Source: a virus. From it: a stretch of DNA of 46,104 nt. The position numbers were made by a program, and so were the translations under genes. The notes beneath the pieces were generated by a model. The model was not told the origin of the DNA, searched no databases, and saw only the letters and a list, made by a program, of their open reading frames with translations. The stretch's first letter is position 1. Each line of letters begins with the position of its first letter. Of the stretch, positions 22,226 to 30,831 are shown piece after piece. The DNA is taken from IMG/VR virus record IMGVR_UViG_3300021959_005813, positions 1 through 46,104 of that record. One strand, written 5' to 3'.

Positions 22226-22608
22226 TGAAATCATTCAGAGAATACTTAGAAGAACAAGAACTCAATGAAGTAGATTCACTTGCAACTCGTATGAAGAAAC
22301 GAGCTGCATTTCGTAAGAATAAAGGAAAGATTCTTATGAAAAGAAAACGTGCAATGAAAAAGGCACAAATGAATCCTGAGAAACTTAAGACAAAAGCTGA
22401 AAAACAAGCAAGAAATATTCTTGTTAAGAAAATACTTAAAGATAAAAGTAAATCAGATTTATCTTTAGGTGCAAAGGCAGAATTAGAAAAACGATTAGAA
22501 AAGAAAAAATCGTTTATCAAGAAACTTGCAAAGAGACTTCTACCATCTGTTAAAGCAAAAGAGTTAGAAAAGGTTCAGAAAAAAGACGATAGTGGTGGTG
22601 AAGAGTAG
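22225..22608 (+). CDS. Lys-rich basic protein with capsid-targeting-like N-terminus
   Basis: This 127-aa protein is extremely rich in Lys (KKRAAFRKNKGKILMKRKRAMKK). It begins MKSFREYLEEQELNEV, like the T4 capsid-targeting peptide of internal proteins (K-T-Y/F-x-E-F/Y-I/L-x-E). Basic internal proteins of T4 are packaged with DNA and injected. The start is GTG overlapping the previous TAG (TAGTG). Its composition suggests DNA binding inside the head. Not assigned to a known family by sequence. Confidence 0.65.
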   Translation: MKSFREYLEEQELNEVDSLATRMKKRAAFRKNKGKILMKRKRAMKKAQMNPEKLKTKAEKQARNILVKKILKDKSKSDLSLGAKAELEKRLEKKKSFIKKLAKRLLPSVKAKELEKVQKKDDSGGEE

Positions 22609-23906
22609 TGAAAACATTTCAATCATTTTTAAAAGAAGCAACAGGTAAGGGTGCAGTATTCACCTTTGGAAGATTCAATCCACCTACCACAGGACATGCA
22701 AAACTTGTAGAGAAACTTGCAAAGGCATCTAGTGGTGGTTATCAACCTTTATTGTTTACTTCACACTCAAATGACCCTGTAAAGAATCCTCTATCCTACA
22801 AAGACAAAATCAAATACCTCAAGAAGTTTTTCAAAAATGTGACTGTCGTAGAAACACCTGCACGTCAGATTTTTGAAATACTCACTTTCCTCTATGATCA
22901 GAAATACACAAACATTCGTATGGTCGTAGGTTCAGATAGAGTTAAAGAGTTTGAAAACATCATCACCAAATACAACAATGTAAAGGGTAGACATGGGTTC
23001 TATAACTTTACAGAGATAACAATTATCTCAGCTGGTGAACGTGACCCTGATGCAGATGATGTATCAGGAATGAGTGCATCTAAAATGAGAATGTTTGCAG
23101 AGAAGGGAGACTTTGAATCATTTAGAGAAGGTGTTCCTACTAAAAACAAATCAGATGCAGAAGGTCTCTACAAAGCAATTCGTAAGGGAATGAAACTCAT
23201 TGAGAATGAACTTCCCGACTACATGATTGAAGACCTCATACAAGAAGGTGTTTATGACCCAGGCGTATTCAAAGCAGTATTCCTTATGGGTGGGCCAGGT
23301 AGTGGTAAGTCCACTGTGGTCAAACAATTGAACCTTAAAGCACTTGGATTAAAGAATGTCAATACTGATTCTGCATTTGAACACGGACTTAAAAAGGCAG
23401 GAATGACACTTGATCTTAGAGGTGCAGACTTCTCAAAGGTAGACCCTATCAGAGCAAATGCAAAGAGAGTCACAGGTATTGCCATGGATTCATATATTGA
23501 TGGTAGACTTGGATTGATCTTTGACACTACAGCTGCAAAGAAAGAAAAGATTATCAAATATAAAGAGTTGTTAGATAAAGTTGGTTATGAATACAAGATG
23601 ATATATGTAAACACATCACTTGAGTTTGCACAAGAAAGAAATGCAGAGAGAGCTCGTAAACTACCCCCTGAAATTGTTCAATCAGATTGGGAAGCAGCTC
23701 AAAAAAATGCAAACGATTTTAAGAGATTATTTGGTAGAGACTTTGTTGAGATTAGAAACGATGATGACAAAAAGGCATTAGAACAAAAGTCATCTGCACT
23801 CTATGGTAAAATGTTAACTTGGACATCTAGGTTCCCATCTAATAAAATTGCAAATGCATGGAGAGAACACGAATTATTATTGAAGAAGCATGGAATGAAT
23901 AAATAG
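22608..23906 (+). CDS. Nucleotidyltransferase (NMNAT-like) - P-loop kinase fusion with head-targeting N-terminus
   Basis: This 432-aa two-domain enzyme has a cytidylyltransferase-fold domain: FGRFNPPTTGHAKLV (about 19-33, nucleotide-binding TxGH), RMVVGSDRV and SGMSASKMRMFAEKGD (about 154-169), as in nicotinamide-nucleotide adenylyltransferases. A P-loop kinase domain follows: FLMGGPGSGKSTVVKQ (about 224-239) with a D-T-T-A lid region, resembling zeta-toxin or polynucleotide kinase types. The N-terminus MKTFQSFLKE-A fits the T4 capsid-targeting peptide with a gp21-type cleavage site (L-x-E before A). The protein may therefore be packaged and act right after DNA entry. GTG start overlapping the preceding TAG. 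Confidence 0.8.
   Translation: MKTFQSFLKEATGKGAVFTFGRFNPPTTGHAKLVEKLAKASSGGYQPLLFTSHSNDPVKNPLSYKDKIKYLKKFFKNVTVVETPARQIFEILTFLYDQKYTNIRMVVGSDRVKEFENIITKYNNVKGRHGFYNFTEITIISAGERDPDADDVSGMSASKMRMFAEKGDFESFREGVPTKNKSDAEGLYKAIRKGMKLIENELPDYMIEDLIQEGVYDPGVFKAVFLMGGPGSGKSTVVKQLNLKALGLKNVNTDSAFEHGLKKAGMTLDLRGADFSKVDPIRANAKRVTGIAMDSYIDGRLGLIFDTTAAKKEKIIKYKELLDKVGYEYKMIYVNTSLEFAQERNAERARKLPPEIVQSDWEAAQKNANDFKRLFGRDFVEIRNDDDKKALEQKSSALYGKMLTWTSRFPSNKIANAWREHELLLKKHGMNK
23898..23905 (+). promoter_or_regulatory. Weak late promoter motif, leaderless spacing
   Basis: AATAAATA overlapping the previous stop and exactly 5 nt before ATG 23911. The spacing is the same as at 31364, 31873 and 41919. The first base deviates from T/C, so this is the weakest of the set. 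Confidence 0.35.
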
Positions 23907-23910
23907 TATT

Positions 23911-25086
23911 ATGAACTTTTTAGATAAATTAAGAATACAAAGATTGCTCGAGAAGAAAGTCAAGCAAGATAAAGATATTGATGACAGAGACGGAACTCAA
24001 CCTGCAAAATACTATGGTAAGGATGCAGAGGGAGATGAGATGGCAAAGTCTACTAAACAAGATCGTGCAAGACACTTTGAAAAGGGTGCAGAGAAGGACG
24101 ACAATGACCCTTCTGCATACAAACCTGCGCCAGGTGATGCAACTGCAAAGACTAAGCCCTCACAACACACTAAGAAATTCAAAAAGATGTTTGGTGAAGA
24201 TGCACAGGCAGCTGCCAAACTTAAGGCAAAACAAGCAGACGAATTAGAAAGACTCAAAGACAAACAAGCAGATGAGTTAGAAGCACTCAAAGATAGACAC
24301 GAGAGACAGACTGAAACACAGAAAGATAAAGACACTGTCGAAAAAGAAAACGAGACTCTTCAGAAACAAAGAGATGCAGAAAGAAAAGCTGCAGAGAAAG
24401 AAAGAGAAAAGGCAATGGAGTCTCTTTTAGATACACTTGATACACTACCCGATGTAGAAGACTCTACACACTTGAGTGAGTTAGAGGAAGGAGATGCAGA
24501 TAAGTCTTTAGAAGATAAAGCACAGAAGTCAGGTATTGCAGTCGGTATACTAAAACAAGTCTATAAGAGAGGAGTAGCTGCATGGAGAACGGGTCATAGG
24601 CCTGGGACTACCCCTGAGCAATGGGGACATGCAAGAGTTAATTCCTTTATCACAGGTGGTAAGACAAGAACTACCGCTGATGCAGACCTATGGAAACAAC
24701 ATTCAGGTAAATCAGAAGAAGTAGAAGAGGAAAGAGACTACAAAAAAGAATACGAAAACTACCATTCTAGACCCGAGCAAATTAAAAGACGTGCAAAAAG
24801 AAATGAAGCACGTAGATTGATGAAGAACAATAAAGATATAAAGGGAAAGGATGTTCATCATAAGGATAACAATCCCCTCAATAATGATAAAAGTAATCTT
24901 TCAATTGTAACTCAGAAATATAACAGAACAGAACCAAGACTCAGAACAGAAGTATTGGACAAAGATGCAACACAACAAGACTATATTGATGATTTTCTAA
25001 AGTCAGATGCACCTCAATTTAAGGGTAAGACAAAAGACAAGATCATTAAGATGGCAGTTGCAGCTTATAACGAGAGGAATAAGTAA
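23911..25086 (+). CDS. DUF5824-like and HNH-motif protein with coiled coil
   Basis: This is a 391-aa, very charged protein. Residues about 1-80 are low complexity; about 95-165 form a coiled coil with a tandem KxKQADELExLK repeat. A conserved GILKQVYKRGVAAWRTGHR then GTTPEQWGHARVNSFITGG block (about 210-250) matches what I know as DUF5824 in phages. It is followed by an HNH-like DVHHKDNNPLNNDKSNLSIV (about 313-332). The arrangement suggests a nuclease-like domain tethered by a coiled coil, maybe head-associated given its neighbours. A leading MNFLDKLRIQRLLEKK weakly resembles the head-targeting peptides. Catalytic activity unproven. Confidence 0.65.
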   Translation: MNFLDKLRIQRLLEKKVKQDKDIDDRDGTQPAKYYGKDAEGDEMAKSTKQDRARHFEKGAEKDDNDPSAYKPAPGDATAKTKPSQHTKKFKKMFGEDAQAAAKLKAKQADELERLKDKQADELEALKDRHERQTETQKDKDTVEKENETLQKQRDAERKAAEKEREKAMESLLDTLDTLPDVEDSTHLSELEEGDADKSLEDKAQKSGIAVGILKQVYKRGVAAWRTGHRPGTTPEQWGHARVNSFITGGKTRTTADADLWKQHSGKSEEVEEERDYKKEYENYHSRPEQIKRRAKRNEARRLMKNNKDIKGKDVHHKDNNPLNNDKSNLSIVTQKYNRTEPRLRTEVLDKDATQQDYIDDFLKSDAPQFKGKTKDKIIKMAVAAYNERNK

Positions 25087-25307
25087 TGGCAGGTAACAAA
25101 TATAACAATGGTGTTTGGGAACAAGGAACTGATGCAATTAGAGATGCATATCAGTGTGACACTCCTGGCCAGAAAGTAGAAGCATTCATCAGAGAAAATC
25201 AAAAAAATAAAAAGGAAGGTGCAAAGAAACACTTCAATCAAGTGTTCGTAAATCCTTTGAAAGGTTATCCATACAACGAAGCAATTAAAGTAACTGAGAA
25301 GAAGTAG
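25086..25307 (+). CDS. Hypothetical small protein with GYPYNE motif
   Basis: This 73-aa charged protein ends NPLKGYPYNEAIKVTEKK. The LKG-(K)GYPYNE-(A/S)-I motif recurs in the 451-aa protein at 27904, which suggests a shared binding peptide. It overlaps the previous stop (TAATG). No known family. Confidence 0.6.
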   Translation: MAGNKYNNGVWEQGTDAIRDAYQCDTPGQKVEAFIRENQKNKKEGAKKHFNQVFVNPLKGYPYNEAIKVTEKK

Positions 25308-25313
25308 AGAACC

Positions 25314-26123
25314 ATGGCACAGTGGAATAAAGATAGTCAGAGTTATCTTAATCAGCATACAACACTTTTTGAAGTAGTTGGTCTTGCAGATAAAGACGGA
25401 AACATCATCAATACATTTGGTGCTGCTTCTAATGTCCCTATTGCAAACGGTGATGTTCAAGGATATTCATCGGTTCATAAATTTGGTAAAAACCCTGACC
25501 TTGCAAATGGTAGTGAAGAAACTATATGGGATGGTTCAAGTTTATACCCATGGTCTACATGGGATAGTGGTGCAGACAATGTATACCTCAAATCAACTAC
25601 AACAGACACACAAGATGTTTTCATACAAGGTCTAAATCAAGATTGGGTTCTTACTTCAGAAACAATTACACTTACAGGGACAACAGCAGTCGCATCACAA
25701 AACACATACAGAAGAATATTCAGAATGTATAATGCAAGTTCAACAGATTTTGCTGGTGATATTTCTGCACACTATGGTTCAGGAACAGGAACAGTTGTTG
25801 CAAAGATTCTTATAGGTAATAACCAAACACTTATGAGTGTTTATACCGTTCCTGTAGGTCATACTGCATTCCTCACAGATGTGGAATTCTCATCACCAAA
25901 AAACGCAGAATTAGAAATAGATTTATATTGTAGACCATTTGGTAATGTCTTTAGAATACATCAAGCAGGTTCTGCATATGGTAATCAATACATCAAAAAG
26001 TTTGATATACCATTGAAAATTACAGAAAAAGCAGATATAGATTTACGTGCAATAGCAGCAACAGGTGGTGTAGTCGCCGCAGGTTCATTTAACCTTATTT
26101 TAGTCAACAATACATACTTATAA
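25314..26123 (+). CDS. Probable virion structural protein
   Basis: This 269-aa beta-rich protein is without membrane segments or enzyme motifs. Strand-turn segments such as SSLYPWSTWDSGADNVYL, DWVLTSETITLTGTTAVA, KILIGNNQTLMSVYTVPVG and FDIPLKITEKADIDLRA resemble small receptor or decoration proteins of marine myoviruses. It begins MAQWNKDSQSYLNQHTTLFEVV. Neighbouring head-associated genes support a virion role. Exact position in the particle (capsid decoration, tail or fibre) is not determinable here. Confidence 0.6.
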   Translation: MAQWNKDSQSYLNQHTTLFEVVGLADKDGNIINTFGAASNVPIANGDVQGYSSVHKFGKNPDLANGSEETIWDGSSLYPWSTWDSGADNVYLKSTTTDTQDVFIQGLNQDWVLTSETITLTGTTAVASQNTYRRIFRMYNASSTDFAGDISAHYGSGTGTVVAKILIGNNQTLMSVYTVPVGHTAFLTDVEFSSPKNAELEIDLYCRPFGNVFRIHQAGSAYGNQYIKKFDIPLKITEKADIDLRAIAATGGVVAAGSFNLILVNNTYL

Positions 26124-26656
26124 TGAAAACTTTAAAAGAAGTTACAATTGATCAAGTCATCCTTGACCTTCAAGAATCAAAGACTAACATACTAGATAAC
26201 CCATTTAGATTGGGGTCAATGATGTATTTTGAAATCATCAGAGAAGCAAAAAGATTAGTCAACGAAGGACGATACACACTTACTGAAGTAGATAAACAAA
26301 TACTTGAAACAGATATCGGTGAGTTTGAAGTGTATGAGGGTGAGATTGTTCCACTAGACTGTCCTATGATGATGGAAGAGAAAGATGTGGAACTTAACAA
26401 ACCTAAAGTGGGTGGGTCAAAGAAATACTATGTGTATGTTAAAGACCCTTCAACAGGTAATATCAAAAAAGTTTCTTGGGGAGACACAACAGGTCTCAAA
26501 GTGAAAATCAGTGACCCTGAAGCAAGAAAATCATTTGCTGCTAGACACAAATGTGATCAACAGAAGGATAAAACAAAAGCATCCTACTGGGCGTGTAGAC
26601 TTCCTTATTACGCCAAGCAGTTGGGACTTTCAGGTGGTGGGTCATTCTATTGGTAG
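26123..26656 (+). CDS. Conserved phage protein (DUF5872-like C-terminus)
   Basis: The 177-aa product's C-terminal half is well conserved in form: KYYVYVKDPSTGNIKKVSWG, then ARKSFAARHKCDQQKDKTKA and YWACRLPYYAKQLGL, a pattern I associate with DUF5872 in viruses. It has two Cys and several His that could bind metal. The N-terminus MKTLKEVTIDQVILDLQESK loosely resembles the head-targeting peptides of its neighbours. ATG overlaps the previous stop (TAATG). Probably virion-associated. Confidence 0.6.
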   Translation: MKTLKEVTIDQVILDLQESKTNILDNPFRLGSMMYFEIIREAKRLVNEGRYTLTEVDKQILETDIGEFEVYEGEIVPLDCPMMMEEKDVELNKPKVGGSKKYYVYVKDPSTGNIKKVSWGDTTGLKVKISDPEARKSFAARHKCDQQKDKTKASYWACRLPYYAKQLGLSGGGSFYW

Positions 26657-26662
26657 TATATT

Positions 26663-26974
26663 ATGAAAAAAACATTACAAAGAAGAGAAATTTTCCACGA
26701 ATACTGGAATGGTGATCGAAGAGCTCATGTAATCTATGACTCATCAAAAGGATGGGAAGTAGAGATGTTCAAGGATGACGGATGGATGGCATATTTACCA
26801 TTACATAATCATTCTGAATCATATGCAGAATCAGCTGCAGAAAATTTTGTGGAAGGAGTTTATCCGATTGATTCGGAACATTTAGAGGTTAAAAAAGACC
26901 CCAATCCGAATAGTGTGGGATATTACGGTTATAACGAAAAAACAGACAACTTTTATCCTAATTTAGATGACTAA
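26663..26974 (+). CDS. Hypothetical acidic protein
   Basis: This 103-aa protein has an N-terminal beta segment (RRAHVIYDSSKGWEVEMFKDDGW), a helical AESAAENFVEGVY, and an acidic, Tyr-rich tail (GYYGYNEKTDNFYPNLDD). It starts 6 nt after the previous gene without a strong ribosome site and overlaps the next gene by 8 nt. Not recognised. Confidence 0.6.
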   Translation: MKKTLQRREIFHEYWNGDRRAHVIYDSSKGWEVEMFKDDGWMAYLPLHNHSESYAESAAENFVEGVYPIDSEHLEVKKDPNPNSVGYYGYNEKTDNFYPNLDD

Positions 26975-27284
26975 GCCCTATACAGAAGAAGTTTTTGAAA
27001 AACACGGAACAGATCGTCACTATATAATTAGAACATTTGACGATTCTCTAGAAACTGAAGAGTTGGTGTGGCATAGAGACCGAAAAAGTAGGACAGTAAG
27101 TGTTCTACAAAGTAACGGTTGGAAGCTACAAATTGATGATGAACTACCTATTGAGTTGGTTCAGGGTAAAAAATACTCCATAATAGGAGAAACTTTCCAT
27201 CGATTATTGAAAGGAACAGGTAAATTAGTAGTTCGTATAGAAGAAGACTATCAACCTGTAAAATTAGACAGACAAATATTATAA
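26967..27284 (+). CDS. Hypothetical small beta protein (cupin-like?)
   Basis: This 105-aa product is predicted all-beta: RHYIIRTFDDSLETEELVWHRD, SRTVSVLQSNGWKLQIDDELPI, KKYSIIGETFHRLLKGTGKLVVRI. The spacing of W-H-R-D and F-H-R-L, with G-x-L-V-V-R-I, resembles small cupin folds in phages, with His residues that could bind metal. Evidence is only fold-like; no function claimed. The late promoter motif at 27280 overlaps its stop. Confidence 0.55.
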   Translation: MTKPYTEEVFEKHGTDRHYIIRTFDDSLETEELVWHRDRKSRTVSVLQSNGWKLQIDDELPIELVQGKKYSIIGETFHRLLKGTGKLVVRIEEDYQPVKLDRQIL

Positions 27285-27287
27285 ATA
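27280..27287 (+). promoter_or_regulatory. T4-like late promoter
   Basis: TATAAATA overlapping the upstream stop codon and 8 nt before ATG 27296, with no Shine-Dalgarno between them, so the message is nearly leaderless. Confidence 0.55.
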
Positions 27288-27295
27288 ATACTACT

Positions 27296-27706
27296 ATGAG
27301 TTACAAATCAGAAAACTGGAAAGAGAAGTTAGAAGAAGTCAGAAGCTTCGTTCAAAGAAAGGAAGGCTCTGTTGAAAAAACAGCAGACGATATTCTTAAC
27401 GAGGAGATCGAAGACCTACTACACGATATAGACCCTGATGTTGACGGTCAAACAACTGATGTCGTTGAAGAAGAGACTTTAGAGACACTTGAGTCTTTAA
27501 GAAAAAACTTACTTGAACAAGTCAGTATAGTTGAACAGAAAATACATGACCTATCTTCCAATTCAGTAAAAGAATCAGTAGAAAGAACAACCGAAAAACT
27601 TGTTGAAAGAAACATGTTAGGTCGTCTTGCTAAACAACTAAAACTCAACGAAGAAGGTAAACAAAAAATGTTTGCATATTTTGAAAAAGGACAATTAGAA
27701 CAATGA
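27296..27706 (+). CDS. Hypothetical acidic coiled-coil protein
   Basis: This 136-aa, strongly helical and acidic protein has a coiled-coil stretch (EETLETLESLRKNLLEQVSI and VEQKIHDLSSN) and a C-terminal ERNMLGRLAKQLKLNEEGK. The shape recalls scaffold or prohead-core components, but no family match is seen. ATG overlaps with the next gene (ATGA). It has its own late promoter motif. Confidence 0.6.
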   Translation: MSYKSENWKEKLEEVRSFVQRKEGSVEKTADDILNEEIEDLLHDIDPDVDGQTTDVVEEETLETLESLRKNLLEQVSIVEQKIHDLSSNSVKESVERTTEKLVERNMLGRLAKQLKLNEEGKQKMFAYFEKGQLEQ

Positions 27707-27903
27707 GTATCAAAGACTTACCAAAGGGTTTAGTTGAAGCAGCAGCTAAAATCTACAAAGAGACAACAGAATATCAGAAGTTTTTTCAGTCTGCATTGAA
27801 AAAGTTTGGTGTGACTTCACCTAAAGAATTGTCAGGAGACAAGGAAAAAGAGTTCTACGATTATATCGATAAGAACTGGAAAGGAGAAAAGGAGTCAGAC
27901 TAA
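27703..27903 (+). CDS. Hypothetical small basic protein
   Basis: The 66-aa product reads like one small helical domain (LVEAAAKIYKETTEYQKFFQSALKK, then SPKELSGDKEKEFYDYIDKNW). The FFQSALKKFGV...KEFYDYIDKNWKGEKE pattern is often seen in small phage proteins next to scaffold genes. Overlaps the previous gene by 4 nt and abuts the next one directly. Confidence 0.6.
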   Translation: MSIKDLPKGLVEAAAKIYKETTEYQKFFQSALKKFGVTSPKELSGDKEKEFYDYIDKNWKGEKESD

Positions 27904-29259
27904 ATGAACATCTTTCAAGAAGCAAAACAAATTTTAGACAAAGACGGTAAAGTAAATCCATTAGGGCCATATGGTAAAATGAAACTTACTGGGCCAGAAG
28001 TTGCTTCTTATTTTAGAAAGAATAAAGTTTCAGACCCACAACTCAAGAAAGCAGTAGAAGTTGCACTTGATCTTAGTGGTGCAGATACGATTGCACGTAA
28101 AGAAATCGAAAAGTTCTATGGTAGTAAAATTCTTAAAACAAAAGAAGTTCAAAAAGCATTACAATATGCAAACGAAGAAGTAGTTACAGAAGGTAAACTT
28201 GATGATTCAATTATCCGTAGAGATTTTCCTAATGTTTGGGCTGCAAGTGCAAAAGACAAAGAAATTCTTAAAAAGTTTCATGCAAAAGTAGATACCAAAA
28301 ACTACAAACAAATGAAAGATGCATATAGAAATAACATCAAGAAGTTTGTAGACGATCTAAAGAAAGTTAAATTATCTGACCTACTAAAATCCATGCAAGT
28401 CAAAGGTGGTAAGTGGGATGGTTGGATGACAGACGAAGTTCAGAAAGAAGAAGTTATTGTAGAAGGAACATGGGCAGTCCCCGATTCCTATAGAAAACTA
28501 TATAACCTTAATAGAGGGTTTATGCAGAGTAAAATGCCTGCAACCTCAGCTAATGCAAAGAAACTTGCAAAAGATATATACAGTCTTTTTGGAGACGATG
28601 GATTGTTTGACGATTTATACAAATACGAACAAAATCCTGACCCCAAATTTGATTTAAGAGACCTTATTAAAAAACACTTAGAACCATGGAAAGTTGGATT
28701 TAGTTCAACATATCAGATTATATCTGCACCCGAATCATGGTATAACAACACAAACCTTAAAGATGAGGTGCAAGAGATGAAAAGAGGTAAAGGAAATCTT
28801 AAACCTACAGGTCTCAAAATGGTTCGTATTAAATTAGATAAAGACCCATCTGAAGCAGTTAACCCTGCACAACAGGCTGCAATTGCAATTGCAAAGAAAG
28901 AGAAAGACGAACCTCTAAAAGGTAAAGGATACCCATATAACGAGTCAATTATGAATGTATATAAGAGACTTGCAGAGATGTGGTTAGACGAAGAAGTCTC
29001 AAACCTTACAGTTGACCCACGAAACAAATTACCAAATGCTTCAGACCAAAACAAACATGCATTAGAAATAGTTAAAAATGCAAGAAGATTCGGGCTCAAA
29101 GCATCAATGATGGGTAAACATGTTAGACTCAAAGGTGCAAAGAAAGCAGTCAATGATTTTTTAAGAACAGTAGTTGGTAGATCATCATACGGTGACCCAA
29201 CAGAAAAGGATACGTCAACACCTCAGATTGACAAGATGTTGACTAAAGATTTAAAGTAA
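27904..29259 (+). CDS. Large hypothetical head-block protein
   Basis: This is a 451-aa, Lys-rich, mostly helical protein. Possible internal gp21-like cleavage sites occur (VTEG, IVEG contexts near residues 97 and 187), which would fit a processed head protein. It contains DEPLKGKGYPYNESIMNVYKRL (about 337-358), sharing GYPYNE with the gene at 25086. The last third (RNKLPNASDQNKHALEIVKN) may be a small domain. The N-terminus MNIFQEAKQIL also resembles the head-targeting peptides. No enzymatic motif. Confidence 0.55.
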   Translation: MNIFQEAKQILDKDGKVNPLGPYGKMKLTGPEVASYFRKNKVSDPQLKKAVEVALDLSGADTIARKEIEKFYGSKILKTKEVQKALQYANEEVVTEGKLDDSIIRRDFPNVWAASAKDKEILKKFHAKVDTKNYKQMKDAYRNNIKKFVDDLKKVKLSDLLKSMQVKGGKWDGWMTDEVQKEEVIVEGTWAVPDSYRKLYNLNRGFMQSKMPATSANAKKLAKDIYSLFGDDGLFDDLYKYEQNPDPKFDLRDLIKKHLEPWKVGFSSTYQIISAPESWYNNTNLKDEVQEMKRGKGNLKPTGLKMVRIKLDKDPSEAVNPAQQAAIAIAKKEKDEPLKGKGYPYNESIMNVYKRLAEMWLDEEVSNLTVDPRNKLPNASDQNKHALEIVKNARRFGLKASMMGKHVRLKGAKKAVNDFLRTVVGRSSYGDPTEKDTSTPQIDKMLTKDLK

Positions 29260-29819
29260 TGTCAGTAGAAAAAGTCTTAACAGCTGATGCAAGATTCAAA
29301 GTCTTCAAAGAGAAGATAAAGAAACTTGGATACATCAAACAAGAGACTGCCAAAGTTAAGAAAGTCATGGAAAAGACTGCTGACTTTGCAATGATGTCTG
29401 ATGCAGGTAATATTAAGATTGCACGTGCAGTTGCACAGGCAAAAGACGAAAAAGATTTAAGACAGAAACTTGTAAAGATTTCTACGATGGCTGGGGGTAA
29501 ATACTCCGAGGCACAAGAAGATGAAGTTATTCAAAGAGCCCTAGATGCATTTGCATCAACAGCTAGGGGAACTCAACTTCGACCTGATGCAAATGTTCTA
29601 ATGCAACTTAAAAGTATAGAAGATACTGGAAAGGACACAGAAGTTAGAACAGACGATATGAAAAAGACTAAAGTCAAAGCTGCAGATGCAGTGAAAGTAA
29701 AAGATGCATTGTTGTCTGTTAAGGCACCTATTCGTGATAAATACCTTAGACTTTTACAGAAAGACGCAAGTTCATTTAAAAAGACTTTTGATGCTATATT
29801 AAAAGTCGTAAACAATTAA
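29259..29819 (+). CDS. Hypothetical basic helical protein
   Basis: This 186-aa, Lys/Ala-rich, nearly all-helical protein (KVFKEKIKKLGYIKQETAKVK; VKVKDALLSVKAPIRDKYLRL) has no membrane segment. It shares one base with the preceding gene. Composition suits a prohead core or internal head protein, but this is only inference from context. Confidence 0.55.
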   Translation: MSVEKVLTADARFKVFKEKIKKLGYIKQETAKVKKVMEKTADFAMMSDAGNIKIARAVAQAKDEKDLRQKLVKISTMAGGKYSEAQEDEVIQRALDAFASTARGTQLRPDANVLMQLKSIEDTGKDTEVRTDDMKKTKVKAADAVKVKDALLSVKAPIRDKYLRLLQKDASSFKKTFDAILKVVNN

Positions 29820-29831
29820 TAGGAGAAAAAC

Positions 29832-30122
29832 ATGGCACTTTGGGGATTATTAGATAACGAAGCTTCCAAACCAAAATGGTTAACAGACGCTGAGAAAGTC
29901 GAATGCTATGGTGTTGACAATGCTGAAGTAACTGCAAATGCAAACAGTGGTGTTGTATCAGAGGGATGGTTATTGAGAACAGTCGTTGGTTCTAGAACAA
30001 GATGGGAAACATTGGTTGCAATGTCATCAGGTTCTATGGGAGCTGACGTTGCTGACTACGATGACGACTCAGACCCACTAACACCTGATGTTGATGACGA
30101 TGCAGTATTAGCTGACAGTTAA
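29832..30122 (+). CDS. Small probable virion protein
   Basis: This 96-aa protein starts MALWGLLDNEASKPKWL, a start often seen in small capsid-associated proteins of marine T4-like phages. The middle VVSEGWLLRTVVGSRTRWETLVAMSS is beta-like and the tail is highly acidic (DYDDDSDPLTPDVDDDAVLADS). A GGAG ribosome site precedes the ATG. Probably an abundant late product; role in the virion inferred. Confidence 0.6.
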   Translation: MALWGLLDNEASKPKWLTDAEKVECYGVDNAEVTANANSGVVSEGWLLRTVVGSRTRWETLVAMSSGSMGADVADYDDDSDPLTPDVDDDAVLADS

Positions 30123-30134
30123 TAGAGATTAATC

Positions 30135-30401
30135 ATGAGATATAAATTATTAGCTGGACATGAAGCAATCCAAGCTGGTTCTACCAATGGTAGTAACTTT
30201 GGCAATGCATCATTAGTTAGAGTATTCAACGCAGATACAACTTTTCATGTTATATCTGTAGAAACAAGTGCAGCTGCACTAGTAGGGAGTATACATCTTG
30301 GTGCAGGTCAATCTATGGATATTGAAAAAAATGTCACAGATGAAATATTTGTAGACTCAGGAGCTGCTGTTTTTGGAACACCAGTTGCACAAAAAGCATA
30401 G
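30135..30401 (+). CDS. Small probable virion protein, beta-rich
   Basis: This 88-aa beta-rich protein contains NASLVRVFNADTTFHVISVE and SIHLGAGQSMDIEKNVTDEI, resembling a single small jelly-roll or tail-adhesin-like domain. There is an AGAGA ribosome site. No known family; neighbours suggest a decoration or accessory virion protein. Confidence 0.55.
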   Translation: MRYKLLAGHEAIQAGSTNGSNFGNASLVRVFNADTTFHVISVETSAAALVGSIHLGAGQSMDIEKNVTDEIFVDSGAAVFGTPVAQKA

Positions 30402-30410
30402 GAAAAAATT

Positions 30411-30824
30411 ATGAAAAAATTTAAAGATTTTATAAATGAAAATGTTGGTGTTTTCCAAACTTCAGGTTTGTCATCAGAACATATACCTCATGATTTAGAT
30501 GACCCACAGGTTGTATCTGCAATCAATGCTGTTTTAGGACACACTGCATCAGTAGAGTTCTTAAATCCTAGAGCTGCTATTGCACAGATGGAAGCTAAAC
30601 TTGCATTGTTAGGTTTAGAATTAGATCACAGTGCAGTTGAATTTGATGGGTTAAGTGAAGAAGGTAGTTTTGATATCCCTATGACAAGATATGGGAATAT
30701 CATTGGTAAGTCAGTTGACACACCACACGATGAATTAGACAATGAAGTTAAAGAATATAATCTTGCAATTAGATTCGAAAAATTAGACACTGGAACTTAT
30801 AAAGTTTTCGGTTCATTAGACTAG
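30411..30824 (+). CDS. Hypothetical protein with capsid-targeting-like N-terminus
   Basis: This 137-aa protein begins MKKFKDFINENVGVF, close to the T4 internal-protein targeting peptide (MKTYQEFIAE). The rest is soluble, mixed alpha/beta (DDPQVVSAINAVLGHTASVEFL; FDIPMTRYGNIIGKS). It is the last gene before an intrinsic terminator, so it closes the head block. A likely head-packaged protein if the N-terminal peptide is real. Confidence 0.6.
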   Translation: MKKFKDFINENVGVFQTSGLSSEHIPHDLDDPQVVSAINAVLGHTASVEFLNPRAAIAQMEAKLALLGLELDHSAVEFDGLSEEGSFDIPMTRYGNIIGKSVDTPHDELDNEVKEYNLAIRFEKLDTGTYKVFGSLD

Positions 30825-30831
30825 TATACAG

